DNA of 64,000 nt from Streptomyces roseicoloratus (GTDB lineage Bacteria; Actinomycetota; Actinomycetes; Streptomycetales; Streptomycetaceae): NCBI RefSeq assembly GCF_004117935.1, contig NZ_SDOY01000132.1, positions 1 through 64,000 of the forward strand, read 5' to 3'. The notes beneath the pieces are model-generated. The model was not told where the DNA came from, ran no database searches, and worked only from the letters and a program-made list of their open reading frames with translations. Below, piece after piece: positions 39,589-46,889 of the stretch. A program made the position numbers and the translations under genes. Numbering within the stretch: position 1 is the stretch's first letter; every line of letters starts with the position of its first letter.

Positions 39589-39870
39589 TCAGCCGCCCAG
39601 CCCGTTCGCACCCAGCGGCAGACCGCCGAGCAGCTTGGAGCCGCCCTGGCTCGCCTGGTTCAGCTGGCTCGCGGTCTCCGTGACGGTCTGCACGGGCGAA
39701 CCGTCCGTGGTGCTGCTGAGGGCGTCCGTCGTCAGCCCGCCGCTCGTGAGCGAACCGAGTCCACCGTCCAGGCTGGTGGGCACCATCGACCCTGCGGCCA
39801 TCGCGGGCGCGGCGACGCCCAGGGCCATCACAGAACCGGCGACGGCCGCGGCAACCTTGGTGGGCTTCAT
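39589..39870 (-). CDS. Small secreted protein, Gly/Ser/Leu-rich
   Basis: A 93-residue protein from ATG 39870 with AAGGACT upstream. The signal peptide is ~26 residues (KVAAAVAGSVMALGVAAPAMA-AG). The mature ~67 residues are GSMVPTSLDGGLGSLTSGG, a Thr/Ser-rich part with VQTVTETASQLNQASQGG, and a terminal LLGGLPLGANGLGG. It has no cysteine. The length and composition resemble other small secreted developmental proteins beside chaplin genes. It is not a recognisable rodlin. Function unknown. Confidence 0.75.
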   Translation of the reverse strand: MKPTKVAAAVAGSVMALGVAAPAMAAGSMVPTSLDGGLGSLTSGGLTTDALSSTTDGSPVQTVTETASQLNQASQGGSKLLGGLPLGANGLGG

Positions 39871-40078
39871 GAAGAGAGTCCTTCCATCTGTTTCAAGTCG
39901 CTTGCCGTACAGGTCTCTTGAGCGATTCCCGTACGTCGTTCCACCGTGGGTAACGAGACGTCCGCCGCCCGGAAACTCCGGGACCCGGCTTTTCTCGACA
40001 CTGCACCCGAAGGAATGGACCCGGTGCGATTTCCCGATCGAATGCGCGGGGAGGCGCACCACGGCGCACGGGAACGCG

Positions 40079-40115
40079 CCCGCGCCCGCCCGGGGAGTCC
40101 CTGGGCGGGCGCGGG
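40079..40115 (-). terminator. 13-bp hairpin after the KPPVSTDG repeat-protein gene
   Basis: CCCGCGCCCGCCC pairs with GGGCGGGCGCGGG; the 11-nt loop has partial internal pairing. It lies ~30 nt after the stop at 40147. Confidence 0.75.
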
Positions 40116-40146
40116 GTGAGGGCGGACGTTCCCTCCCGGTGACCGG

Positions 40147-40887
40147 CTAGCGCACCGGCAGCGACGGCGGCTTCACCGGCAGGACGTCCGTCGAGACCGG
40201 AGGCTTCACCGGCAGACCGTCCGTGGACACCGGAGGCTTCACCGGCAGGACGTCCGTGGACACCGGAGGCTTCACCGGCAGACCGTCCGTGGACACCGGA
40301 GGCTTCACCGGCAGACCGTCCGTGGACACCGGAGGCTTCACCGGCAGACCGTCCGTGGACACCGGCAGCGTGTCCGTCGAGACCGGCGGCTCGACCGGCA
40401 GGCCGTCGGCCGGGAGGCCGGGCAGGTCGGGCAGGGTCGGCACGGTGCCGGTCGGGAGGCCCGGCAGGCCGGGGAGGGTGCCCGTCGGGAGGCCGGGCAG
40501 GGCCGGAAGGGCCGGCAGGCTCGGGGTCGGCAGACCGGTGCCGAGCACACTTGCCAGGGCCAGGTTGACCAGCGACGTCACGGTCGTGGTGACCTGCGGG
40601 AGGACACCGCCGACATTGCCGGCGGTGAGGCCGGCGAGCAGGTCGGCGACCGCCTTCTCGATCGACGCGAGTGCGTCGGAGACCCCGTCGGCGGGCGCCG
40701 CCGCCTTCGCCCGCTCCAGGAGGGCGGCGGCGTCGGGGACGGCCGCCCTGCCGTCCGCCAGGTCGCCGGCCGGGGCCGCCGGGCGGGAGGGACGGACTTC
40801 GTCGGCGAAGGCGGGTGCCGCCGTACCGAGGGCGATGGCGGCGGATATCGCCAGGGCGGTGAAGCGGCGTGAAGCGAGGGGACGCAT
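40147..40887 (-). CDS. Secreted repeat protein with LPVKPPVSTDG repeats
   Basis: A 246-residue secreted protein. The signal peptide is ~28 residues (ALAISAAIALGTAAPAFA-DE). A helical region follows (AAALLERAKAAAPADGVSDALASIEKAVADLLAGL). The middle is a Leu/Pro/Gly-rich region of LPALPGLPTG repeats. The C-terminal ~90 residues are about six 11-residue LPVKPPVSTD(G/V) repeats. No sorting signal or membrane helix is seen. The basic, Pro-rich repeats may bind wall or polysaccharide polymers; this is inference. The 33-nt DNA repeats are highly uniform, which suggests recent expansion. Confidence 0.8.
   Translation of the reverse strand: MRPLASRRFTALAISAAIALGTAAPAFADEVRPSRPAAPAGDLADGRAAVPDAAALLERAKAAAPADGVSDALASIEKAVADLLAGLTAGNVGGVLPQVTTTVTSLVNLALASVLGTGLPTPSLPALPALPGLPTGTLPGLPGLPTGTVPTLPDLPGLPADGLPVEPPVSTDTLPVSTDGLPVKPPVSTDGLPVKPPVSTDGLPVKPPVSTDVLPVKPPVSTDGLPVKPPVSTDVLPVKPPSLPVR
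40160..40400. repeat. 33-nt minisatellite in the secreted repeat-protein gene
   Basis: Six to seven units containing GGAGGCTTCACCGGCAG and a CCGTCCGTGGACACC-type segment. Units alternate between AGACCG and AGGACG variants in a higher-order pattern. Confidence 0.9.
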
Positions 40888-41096
40888 GTGTGTTCCTTTT
40901 TCCTATGCGTCGGACAACAGCTCTGCCACCGTGCCTGCGGGTATAGCGCTGCGCAATCGCAGAACTACGCAGCGCCATGCCTCCGTTCGGGTGAATCCAC
41001 CCCTCTGACCTGCTCCTCCGAGAGGCGTACGCCGTTGCACCGGGCGGCGCACGGGGGTGCGCCCGAACGAGTCATCACTCGGTGAGCAGACGGCGA

Positions 41097-41137
41097 AGGC
41101 CGGCGCGCCGACCCCGGAAGGGGCGGCGCGCCGGCCT
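41097..41137 (-). terminator. Long hairpin after the second chaplin gene
   Basis: AGGCCGGCGCGCCG pairs with CGGCGCGCCGGCCT, continued after a one-base bulge by CCCC-GGAA-GGGG. It lies 29 nt after the chaplin stop. Confidence 0.85.
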
Positions 41138-41165
41138 CGGAAGGACCACGATCCGGCGTGCGAGA

Positions 41166-41405
41166 TCAGGCGTTGACGCAGGTGTTGCCGAAGGCCGGGT
41201 TCAGCGCGCCGATGACGCTGACGGTGTTGCCGCAGACGTTGACCGGGACGTGGACCGGGACCTGCACGACGTTGCCGGACAGCACGCCGGGGGAGTGGAC
41301 GGCCGCGCCGTGGGCGCCGGCGTCGGCGGCGGCGACACCGGCGGCACCGGCGACGGACGCGGCAGCACCGACGGACAGAGCGACAGCCTTGGCGATACGG
41401 GACAT
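41166..41405 (-). CDS. Short chaplin
   Basis: A 79-residue secreted protein. The signal peptide is ~27 residues (VAAA-DA). One chaplin domain follows: HGAAVHSPGVLSGNVVQVPVHVPVNVCGNTVSVIGALNPAFGNTCVNA, with the conserved pair of cysteines. It ends directly after the domain, without the tail of the chaplin at 37.0 kb. Family role: amyloid-forming coat of aerial hyphae and spores. By linkage to melC it could be the ChpF equivalent, as I recall it; sequence alone does not settle this. A strong hairpin follows the gene. Confidence 0.94.
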   Translation of the reverse strand: MSRIAKAVALSVGAAASVAGAAGVAAADAGAHGAAVHSPGVLSGNVVQVPVHVPVNVCGNTVSVIGALNPAFGNTCVNA

Positions 41406-41787
41406 GGAGAACGGCTCCTCGATCGATTTTCAACTCGGACGGCGCGGACGTTTTTGCCCGGCTGCTTCAACAACGCCGCTGGATTTCATCGGTTGCTCTC
41501 CCGAACGGGTGACGTTCAACCGATCTTTGGGCCATAGGAGCGTCATTCGAGTGACGGAACCCAGAAAGGCGCAACACGCTCAACGAGGAACGTGCCGTTT
41601 GGATACGGAAGTTAGCGTTTGTGAGCATCTCATGCTTACTATCGCCCGTCGCGGGGGTTATAACGTTCCCGAACGTTGCTTCCGGCCCCGTCGCGCGTTC
41701 ATCCATTTCGCGCGGCCGACATCTCCCTCCCCTCCCCCGGTCTTCACGGGTCTTCCCTTCCTTCTCTCATCAAAGCGGAGAACCTGT
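41406..41787. other. Low-GC divergent region between chaplin and EPS operon (382 bp)
   Basis: No gene supported. The GC content is visibly lower than in the surrounding genes, with TTTGGATACGGAAGTTAG and TCTCATGCTTACTATCG stretches. It must carry the chaplin promoter on the left and the promoter of the polysaccharide operon on the right. A perfect inverted repeat lies at 41662-41677. The upstream extension of the frame of the DUF3344-like gene is rejected. Confidence 0.65.
41662..41677. promoter_or_regulatory. Perfect inverted repeat AACGTTC-CC-GAACGTT
   Basis: Seven-base arms with a 2-nt centre, ~110 nt upstream of the first gene of the polysaccharide operon, next to the AT-rich TTATAACG. 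Candidate operator for a dimeric regulator. No regulator gene lies in the operon itself. Confidence 0.55.
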
Positions 41788-42927
41788 ATGCGGAATTCAG
41801 CGGTTCACGCCGTCCGTCGGGGTCTGGTGTGTGCCATGTCGTGCGCGGCGCTTTCCGCCGCGCTCCCGGCCGCTTCCGCCGTCGCGCCCGCGACCGCGCC
41901 ACGGCCCGTCGCGCCCCAGCCAAAGGAAGCCGCCCGACTCCCCTTCGCACCCCGGTACGAGGCGACCCTGCACGGTGGGGTCGTGCGGGCCGCCAACACC
42001 TCGGCGACCGGCGCCAAGGGCGCCGGGAACACCAAGGGCGCCAACGACGGCGCCACCATCGCGTACGTCGACGTCGACAGCGATGCCAACACCTACAACT
42101 CCAGCCGCGCCGAACTGCGCGTGCCCGCCGGGGCCCGGGTCGCCTGGGCCCGTCTGTACTGGGGCGGGAACCTGCGCGTGGGCGAGCAGAAGCCGCCCGA
42201 GGACAACGGGCGGGTGCTGATCGCCGAGCCCGGCGGCCAGTACAAGGCGGTCCTCGCCGACACCACGATCGGCCACCGCACCGCCGACGGCGCCGACGCC
42301 TTCCAGGCCTCCGCGGACGTCACCGAGCTGGTCCGTTCGGCCCGGCCGGGCCTGTGGACGGTCGCCCAGGTGAACGTCGCCATGGGCCGTTCCGCTGTCG
42401 GCGGCTGGGGCGGCTGGACGCTGGTCGCGGCGTACGAGAAGGCCGACGAGCCGCTGCGCAGGGTCACCGTGTGGGACGGCTTCGAGGCGCTCGGTCCGAA
42501 GAACCGGGAGCTCTCGGTCCGGCTCTCGCTGGGCAAGGACCGCGTTCCGCGCGGCGCCGGCGGCCGGCTCGGCATCGTCGGCTACGACGGCGACCGGGGG
42601 ACGTCCGGGGACCGGCTGACGGTGGAGACCGGCCTGGCCAGGGACGTCAGGCGCAGCGTGCTCTCCGATGCCGCGAATTCCGCGGACGACGTGATGAACT
42701 CCAGCATCACGGAACCGGGAACAAGTCGGATGGAACGACTGCCCGCTCATCAGAACACCCTGGGGTACGACTCCGACGTCTTCGATCTGCGGGGGGCGCT
42801 GCGCCATGGGGCCGATCGTTTCCACATCCGCCTCGGGAGCCCGGAGGACGCCGTCTGGCTCGGCGCGCTCTTCCTCCAGGCCGACCTCGAACCGAGCCGC
42901 CGCGTCCTCGCGGACGACCGGGACTGA
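41788..42927 (+). CDS. Secreted DUF3344-like beta-rich protein
   Basis: A 379-residue exported protein with AGCGGAGAA upstream of ATG 41788. The signal peptide is ~31 residues. The body has repeated beta strands with IAYVDVDSDANTYNSSRAELRVPAGARVAWARLYWGGNL, DVTELVRSARPGLWTVAQVNVAMG and GGWTLVAAYEKADEPLRRVTVWDGFEAL. This matches the DUF3344-type modules of large actinobacterial surface proteins. It has no anchor. As first gene of the operon it may be a secreted partner of the polysaccharide. It overlaps or abuts the GT4 gene that follows. Confidence 0.75.
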   Translation: MRNSAVHAVRRGLVCAMSCAALSAALPAASAVAPATAPRPVAPQPKEAARLPFAPRYEATLHGGVVRAANTSATGAKGAGNTKGANDGATIAYVDVDSDANTYNSSRAELRVPAGARVAWARLYWGGNLRVGEQKPPEDNGRVLIAEPGGQYKAVLADTTIGHRTADGADAFQASADVTELVRSARPGLWTVAQVNVAMGRSAVGGWGGWTLVAAYEKADEPLRRVTVWDGFEALGPKNRELSVRLSLGKDRVPRGAGGRLGIVGYDGDRGTSGDRLTVETGLARDVRRSVLSDAANSADDVMNSSITEPGTSRMERLPAHQNTLGYDSDVFDLRGALRHGADRFHIRLGSPEDAVWLGALFLQADLEPSRRVLADDRD

Positions 42928-42940
42928 ACCGCGGCCGGAC

Positions 42941-44071
42941 GTGCTGCACGCCGTGCAGCCCGGTGACGGAGGGGTGGCCAGGGTCGTCACCGACCTGGTC
43001 CGCGGCCAGCTCGCCGCGGGCCTGCGGGTGGCCGTGGCCTGCCCGCCCGGCACCGAACTCGCCGCCGCCGTACGGGCGGAGGGCGCCGACGCGTACGACT
43101 GGCGGGCCGGACGCGAGCTCGGCCCGCGGCTGGCCGGGGAGACCCGCGAGCTGGCCCGGCTGCTCCGTACCGTGCGGCCCGCCCTGGTCCACGCGCACAG
43201 CGCCAAGGCGGGCCTGTGCGCCCGACTCGCCCTGCGCGGCCGGCTTCCGACGGTGTATCAGCCACACGCGTGGTCCTTCGAGGCCGTCGAGGGCACGACC
43301 GCGGCGCTCGCCCGGCGCTGGGAGCGCTGGGCGGCCCGCTGGACCGACCGGGTGCTGTGCGTCAGCGACGCCGAGCGCCGTACCGGCGAGAACGCCGGGG
43401 TGCGCGCCGCCTGGTCGGTGATCCACAACGGTGTGGACGCCACCCGTTTCACGCCCGAGGGCGGTTCGGCCGCTCCCGGCCCGGGGCCCGCCGGCGCGAC
43501 CGGCGGGCCGCTCGTCGTGTGCGTGGGCAGGCTGTGCCGGCAGAAGGGCCAGGACGTGCTGCTCGACGCCTGGCCCGCGGTGCTCGCCGAGGTGCCGGAC
43601 GCCCGTCTCGTGCTCGTCGGCGACGGCCCGGACGCGGAGCGGCTGCGGGCCGCCGCCGGGCCGTGGCCCTCGGTGCGGTTCGCCGGGGCCGTCGCCGATC
43701 CCGCGCCCTGGTACCGGGCCGCCGACCTGGTCGTCCTGCCGTCCCGCTGGGAGGGCATGGCGCTCGCGCCGCTGGAGGCCATGGCCTGCGGCCGGCCGGT
43801 GGTCGTCGGCGACGTGGACGGGGCGCGGGAGAGCCTGCCGCCCGGTCACGAGGCGCTGTGCCTGGTCCCGCCCGGGGACCCGGCGGCGCTCGCCGCCGCG
43901 CTCGGCCGCCTTCTGGGCGCGCCCGGGCTGCGGCACTCGCTGGGCCGGGAGGCCCGCGAGCACGTACTCAGCAGATTCGATGTGCGGCGCACCGGCGCGG
44001 CCGTCGCGGAGCTCTACCGCGAACTGGCCGGAGTGCGGTGCACGGAGCACAGAGAGCCGATCGCACAGTGA
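42941..44071 (+). CDS. GT4-family glycosyltransferase (first)
   Basis: A 376-residue GT-B enzyme. It opens VLHAVQPGDGGVARVVTDLVRGQLAAGLRV and continues with LVHAHSAKAGLCARLAL, VCVGRLCRQKGQDVLLDAWPAVL, LVGDGPDAERLRA and LPSRWEGMALAPLEAMACGRPVVVGD, the E-x(7)-E nucleotide-sugar motif. GTG 42941 gives the expected family N-terminus, but it has no clear ribosome site, so an upstream start overlapping the DUF3344 gene is possible. It should add a sugar to the lipid-linked repeat unit on the cytoplasmic side. It ends in a GTGA overlap with the sugar-transferase gene. Confidence 0.87.
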   Translation: MLHAVQPGDGGVARVVTDLVRGQLAAGLRVAVACPPGTELAAAVRAEGADAYDWRAGRELGPRLAGETRELARLLRTVRPALVHAHSAKAGLCARLALRGRLPTVYQPHAWSFEAVEGTTAALARRWERWAARWTDRVLCVSDAERRTGENAGVRAAWSVIHNGVDATRFTPEGGSAAPGPGPAGATGGPLVVCVGRLCRQKGQDVLLDAWPAVLAEVPDARLVLVGDGPDAERLRAAAGPWPSVRFAGAVADPAPWYRAADLVVLPSRWEGMALAPLEAMACGRPVVVGDVDGARESLPPGHEALCLVPPGDPAALAAALGRLLGAPGLRHSLGREAREHVLSRFDVRRTGAAVAELYRELAGVRCTEHREPIAQ

Positions 44072-45519
44072 CTACCGAAAGCACCAGCATTCCTCCTTCG
44101 TCCGGTCCCTGGCCCTCGGCCGGCCAGTTCGCCGGCCTCACCTCCCTCGCGTCGCCGCGCGCGGGTTCGGGACGGCTCGCGCTGCCGGCCCGCCGACCGG
44201 CCAGGACCCGGTTCGCCGCCGTGCCGCTGGTCACGGCCGACGTGTTCGCCGTCCTGCTCGCGACCGCCGTGCAGACCGCGGCGCACCGGCGCTGGGAGTT
44301 CGCGCTGCTGGTCGCCGGTCTCGTCGTGCTGCTCGACGGCCGGGCCGGGCTGCACCGGCCGTCGGCCGTGCCCGTCGGGGTCCTGGACGAGGTGCCGGCG
44401 CTCGCCGCCCGCGCCGGTGTGGCCTGGAGCGTGACGGCCGCGCTGGTCGCCGCGTCCGCCCCGGAGCTCGCGATCGGACCGCTGCGGCTGGCCGCCGGGT
44501 ACGCGACGCACGTCGTGGCCGTGGTCGTGCTGCGCGGTTTCGTGCACGGGCGCCGGCGGCGTGCGGCCCGGGCGCATCCGCGGTCGGCGCTGGTGGTGGG
44601 CGCGCCGGGCCCGGCGCGGCGGTTCGCCGCGGCGCTCGGCCAGCACCCGGAGTACGGCATCCGCCCGGTCGGGATCGTCGGGCCGCGGCCGGACGGCGAT
44701 CGGGGCCGGGACGGCGAGCGCGGGCTGCCGGTGCTGACGACCGCCGAGGAGATCCATCGGGCGGTCATCCAGAACACGGTCCGCGACGCGGTCCTGCTCA
44801 CCGAGGACGAGGGCCTGGTGACGCTGTTCCAGCAGTACGGCTGCACCACCTGGCGGGTCGGCGGCGAGCCGTCCGGCGAGCCGATGGCCGACCACCTGTG
44901 GGGTTACGGCTGCCGCCGGCTGGTCCCGGCCGGCGCGCGGCGCGGGCTCACCGCGAAGCGGGTCCTCGACGTGGCGCTCGCCGCACCGGCGCTCGCGCTG
45001 ACGCTGCCGGTGCTGCTGCTGTGCGCGCTGGCGGTGCGGATCGCGGACGGGCCCGGGGTGCTGTTCCGCCAGGAGCGGGTGGGCCAGCACGGCCGCCTGT
45101 TCACGCTGCTGAAGTTCCGTACGCTCAAGCCGGCCGACGAGACGGAGTCGGCGACCCGGTGGAGCGTCGCCGACGACCACCGGATGAGCGCGGCCGGGCA
45201 CTTCCTGCGGAAGACCTCGCTCGACGAGCTGCCGCAGCTGTGGAACGTCCTGCGCGGCGACATGAGCCTGGTCGGGCCGCGGCCGGAACGTCCCTACTTC
45301 GTCGCCCAGTTCAGCCGGGTCCACGCCGGTTACGCGGCGCGGCACCGGATGCCGGTGGGCCTCACCGGACTCGCCCAGGTGCACGGGCTGCGCGGCGACA
45401 CCTCGATCGAGGACCGCTGCCGCTTCGACAACCACTACATCGACCACTGGTCGCTCTGGCAGGACGTGTGCATCCTGCTGCGCACGGCGGCCGGGCTCGT
45501 GCGACCGACGGGAAGCTGA
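44068..45519 (+). CDS. Initiating sugar transferase (polyprenyl glycosylphosphotransferase)
   Basis: A 483-residue protein. The N-terminal half has four or five membrane helices (~55-165) and a CoA-binding-like domain (SALVVGAPGPARRFAAALGQHP). The C-terminal Bac_transf domain starts LTAKRVLDVALAAPALALTLPVLLLCALAV and contains VLFRQERVGQHGRLFTLLKFRTLK, LRKTSLDELPQLWNVLRGDMSLVGPRPERP and IEDRCRFDNHYIDHWSLWQD. It transfers the first sugar-phosphate to undecaprenyl phosphate. GTG 44068 overlaps the stop of the first GT4 gene (GTGA). The long frame upstream is a shadow of that GT4. Confidence 0.93.
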   Translation: MTTESTSIPPSSGPWPSAGQFAGLTSLASPRAGSGRLALPARRPARTRFAAVPLVTADVFAVLLATAVQTAAHRRWEFALLVAGLVVLLDGRAGLHRPSAVPVGVLDEVPALAARAGVAWSVTAALVAASAPELAIGPLRLAAGYATHVVAVVVLRGFVHGRRRRAARAHPRSALVVGAPGPARRFAAALGQHPEYGIRPVGIVGPRPDGDRGRDGERGLPVLTTAEEIHRAVIQNTVRDAVLLTEDEGLVTLFQQYGCTTWRVGGEPSGEPMADHLWGYGCRRLVPAGARRGLTAKRVLDVALAAPALALTLPVLLLCALAVRIADGPGVLFRQERVGQHGRLFTLLKFRTLKPADETESATRWSVADDHRMSAAGHFLRKTSLDELPQLWNVLRGDMSLVGPRPERPYFVAQFSRVHAGYAARHRMPVGLTGLAQVHGLRGDTSIEDRCRFDNHYIDHWSLWQDVCILLRTAAGLVRPTGS

Positions 45520-45521
45520 CG

Positions 45522-46889
45522 ATGACCACGGCGACGGGAACGGTCGTGCCGGGGCCGGCGACCGGCGACGGCACCGGGTGGAGCACCGGTGGGGACGTAC
45601 GGGAGCGTCGGGACGTCCGGGAGTGGGCGCGCCGCGCCGGGGCGCTGTCCCCGGTGCTCGCGGTGATCGCCCTGCTGCTCGTGCCGGGCGGCGGTGGCGG
45701 CTCGCAGGGCGGGACCGGCGGCTCGGGCACGATCGCCGACGCCGCGTCGGGTCTGCTGGTGCTGGTCTGCCTGGTGCGGGTGATGCGGAGCGGGGCCAGG
45801 CCGCTGAGCCGGCTGGCGGCCGTGGTGTTCGGCCTGCCCGTGTTCGGGGTCTGCCTGGCCGCGATCACCTCGCACGACCCGGGCGCCAGCCTGCCGGGCG
45901 TCGCCCGCTACCTGCAGATCTTCGTGCTCGTCCCGGCGGCCGTCCTCCTGATGATCCGCGACCGGCGCGACTTCGCCGTCGTCGCCTGGGCGCTGGTGGG
46001 CCTCGCGCTGATCGAGGGCGGAGTGGGCGTGGTGCAGTACCTGACCGGCACCGGCGCCTCGTACCAGGGCGAGGACATCCGGGCGGTCGGCACCTTCGGC
46101 GCCACCGACGTCATGGGCATGGCCACCGTCGTCTCGTACGGCGTGGTCGTCGCGACCGGCCTGGCGCTGGGCGGCCGCGCGGGCCGGGCCCGCACGGCGG
46201 CGCTGGTCTGCGCGGGCCTGCTCTTCCTCCCCCTGGTGCTGTCCTTCAGCCGCGGCGCGTGGATCGCGACCGTCCTGGCCTGCGGCATCCAGCTGGTGCT
46301 CGCGGGTCTGCGGCGTGCGGCCCGGGTCACGCTGGCCGCGGCGGCGCTCGGGGTGGTCCTGGTGGGCGGGTTCGGCGTCGGCGGCGACATGGTGAAGGAG
46401 CGGGTCGGCAGCATCACCCAGGTCACGGCCGCGCCCGACCAGTCGGTCACGGACCGGTACACGATGTGGGCGGCGGCCGGCCGGATGTGGAGCGGCGAGC
46501 CGCTGACGGGCGTGGGCCTCAAGGGCTTCCCCGCGTACCGCGACTCGAACGCCTCGCTGGCGCTGTCCTCCGGCAGCGACACGGCGGGCGCGGGCGCGGC
46601 CTTCGCGCGGCAGCCGCTGCTGTCCCCGCACAACATGTACCTGCTGATCCTCAGCGAGCAGGGCCTCATCGGCCTGCTGGCCCTCGCGGGCGGCTGGGTC
46701 GCCCTCCTGGTGGCGGCCCTGCGCCGCCGCCGTCTCGGCCCGGACTGCGCCCTGGTCGCGGTGGGCCTGCTGTCCTGGCAGCTCATCGACTTCTTCTACG
46801 CGGACATCGGCGGCCCCTCGACGGTCCTGATGTCCGTCGTCTTCGGCCTGGCGGCCTGGTGGTCCCTGACGGAGGTGTCCCGTGCGTGA
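45522..46889 (+). CDS. Wzy/O-antigen ligase-type membrane protein
   Basis: A 455-residue protein with about 12 hydrophobic helices from ATG 45522, 3 nt after the sugar transferase stop. The large exterior loop (residues ~290-370) contains RYTMWAAAGRMWSGEPLTGVGLKGFPAYRD and LSPHNMYLLILSEQGLIGLLAL. SFSRGAWIATVLA holds the conserved Arg of the O-antigen ligase/polymerase family. It would polymerise lipid-linked repeats or ligate the chain outside the membrane. In the absence of another Wzy-like gene it is the best polymerase candidate. It overlaps the flippase start. Confidence 0.9.
   Translation: MTTATGTVVPGPATGDGTGWSTGGDVRERRDVREWARRAGALSPVLAVIALLLVPGGGGGSQGGTGGSGTIADAASGLLVLVCLVRVMRSGARPLSRLAAVVFGLPVFGVCLAAITSHDPGASLPGVARYLQIFVLVPAAVLLMIRDRRDFAVVAWALVGLALIEGGVGVVQYLTGTGASYQGEDIRAVGTFGATDVMGMATVVSYGVVVATGLALGGRAGRARTAALVCAGLLFLPLVLSFSRGAWIATVLACGIQLVLAGLRRAARVTLAAAALGVVLVGGFGVGGDMVKERVGSITQVTAAPDQSVTDRYTMWAAAGRMWSGEPLTGVGLKGFPAYRDSNASLALSSGSDTAGAGAAFARQPLLSPHNMYLLILSEQGLIGLLALAGGWVALLVAALRRRRLGPDCALVAVGLLSWQLIDFFYADIGGPSTVLMSVVFGLAAWWSLTEVSRA

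Noticed and set aside
41500..41787. Horizontal-transfer scar suggested by the lower GC content
   Set aside because: The GC drop is confined to an intergenic control region between developmental genes, with no integrase, tRNA end or direct repeats. Promoter composition explains it.
43431..46889. 1152-residue open frame ending in the Wzy-like gene
   Set aside because: The first ~697 codons are out-of-frame readings of the GT4 and sugar-transferase genes. The real start is ATG 45522.
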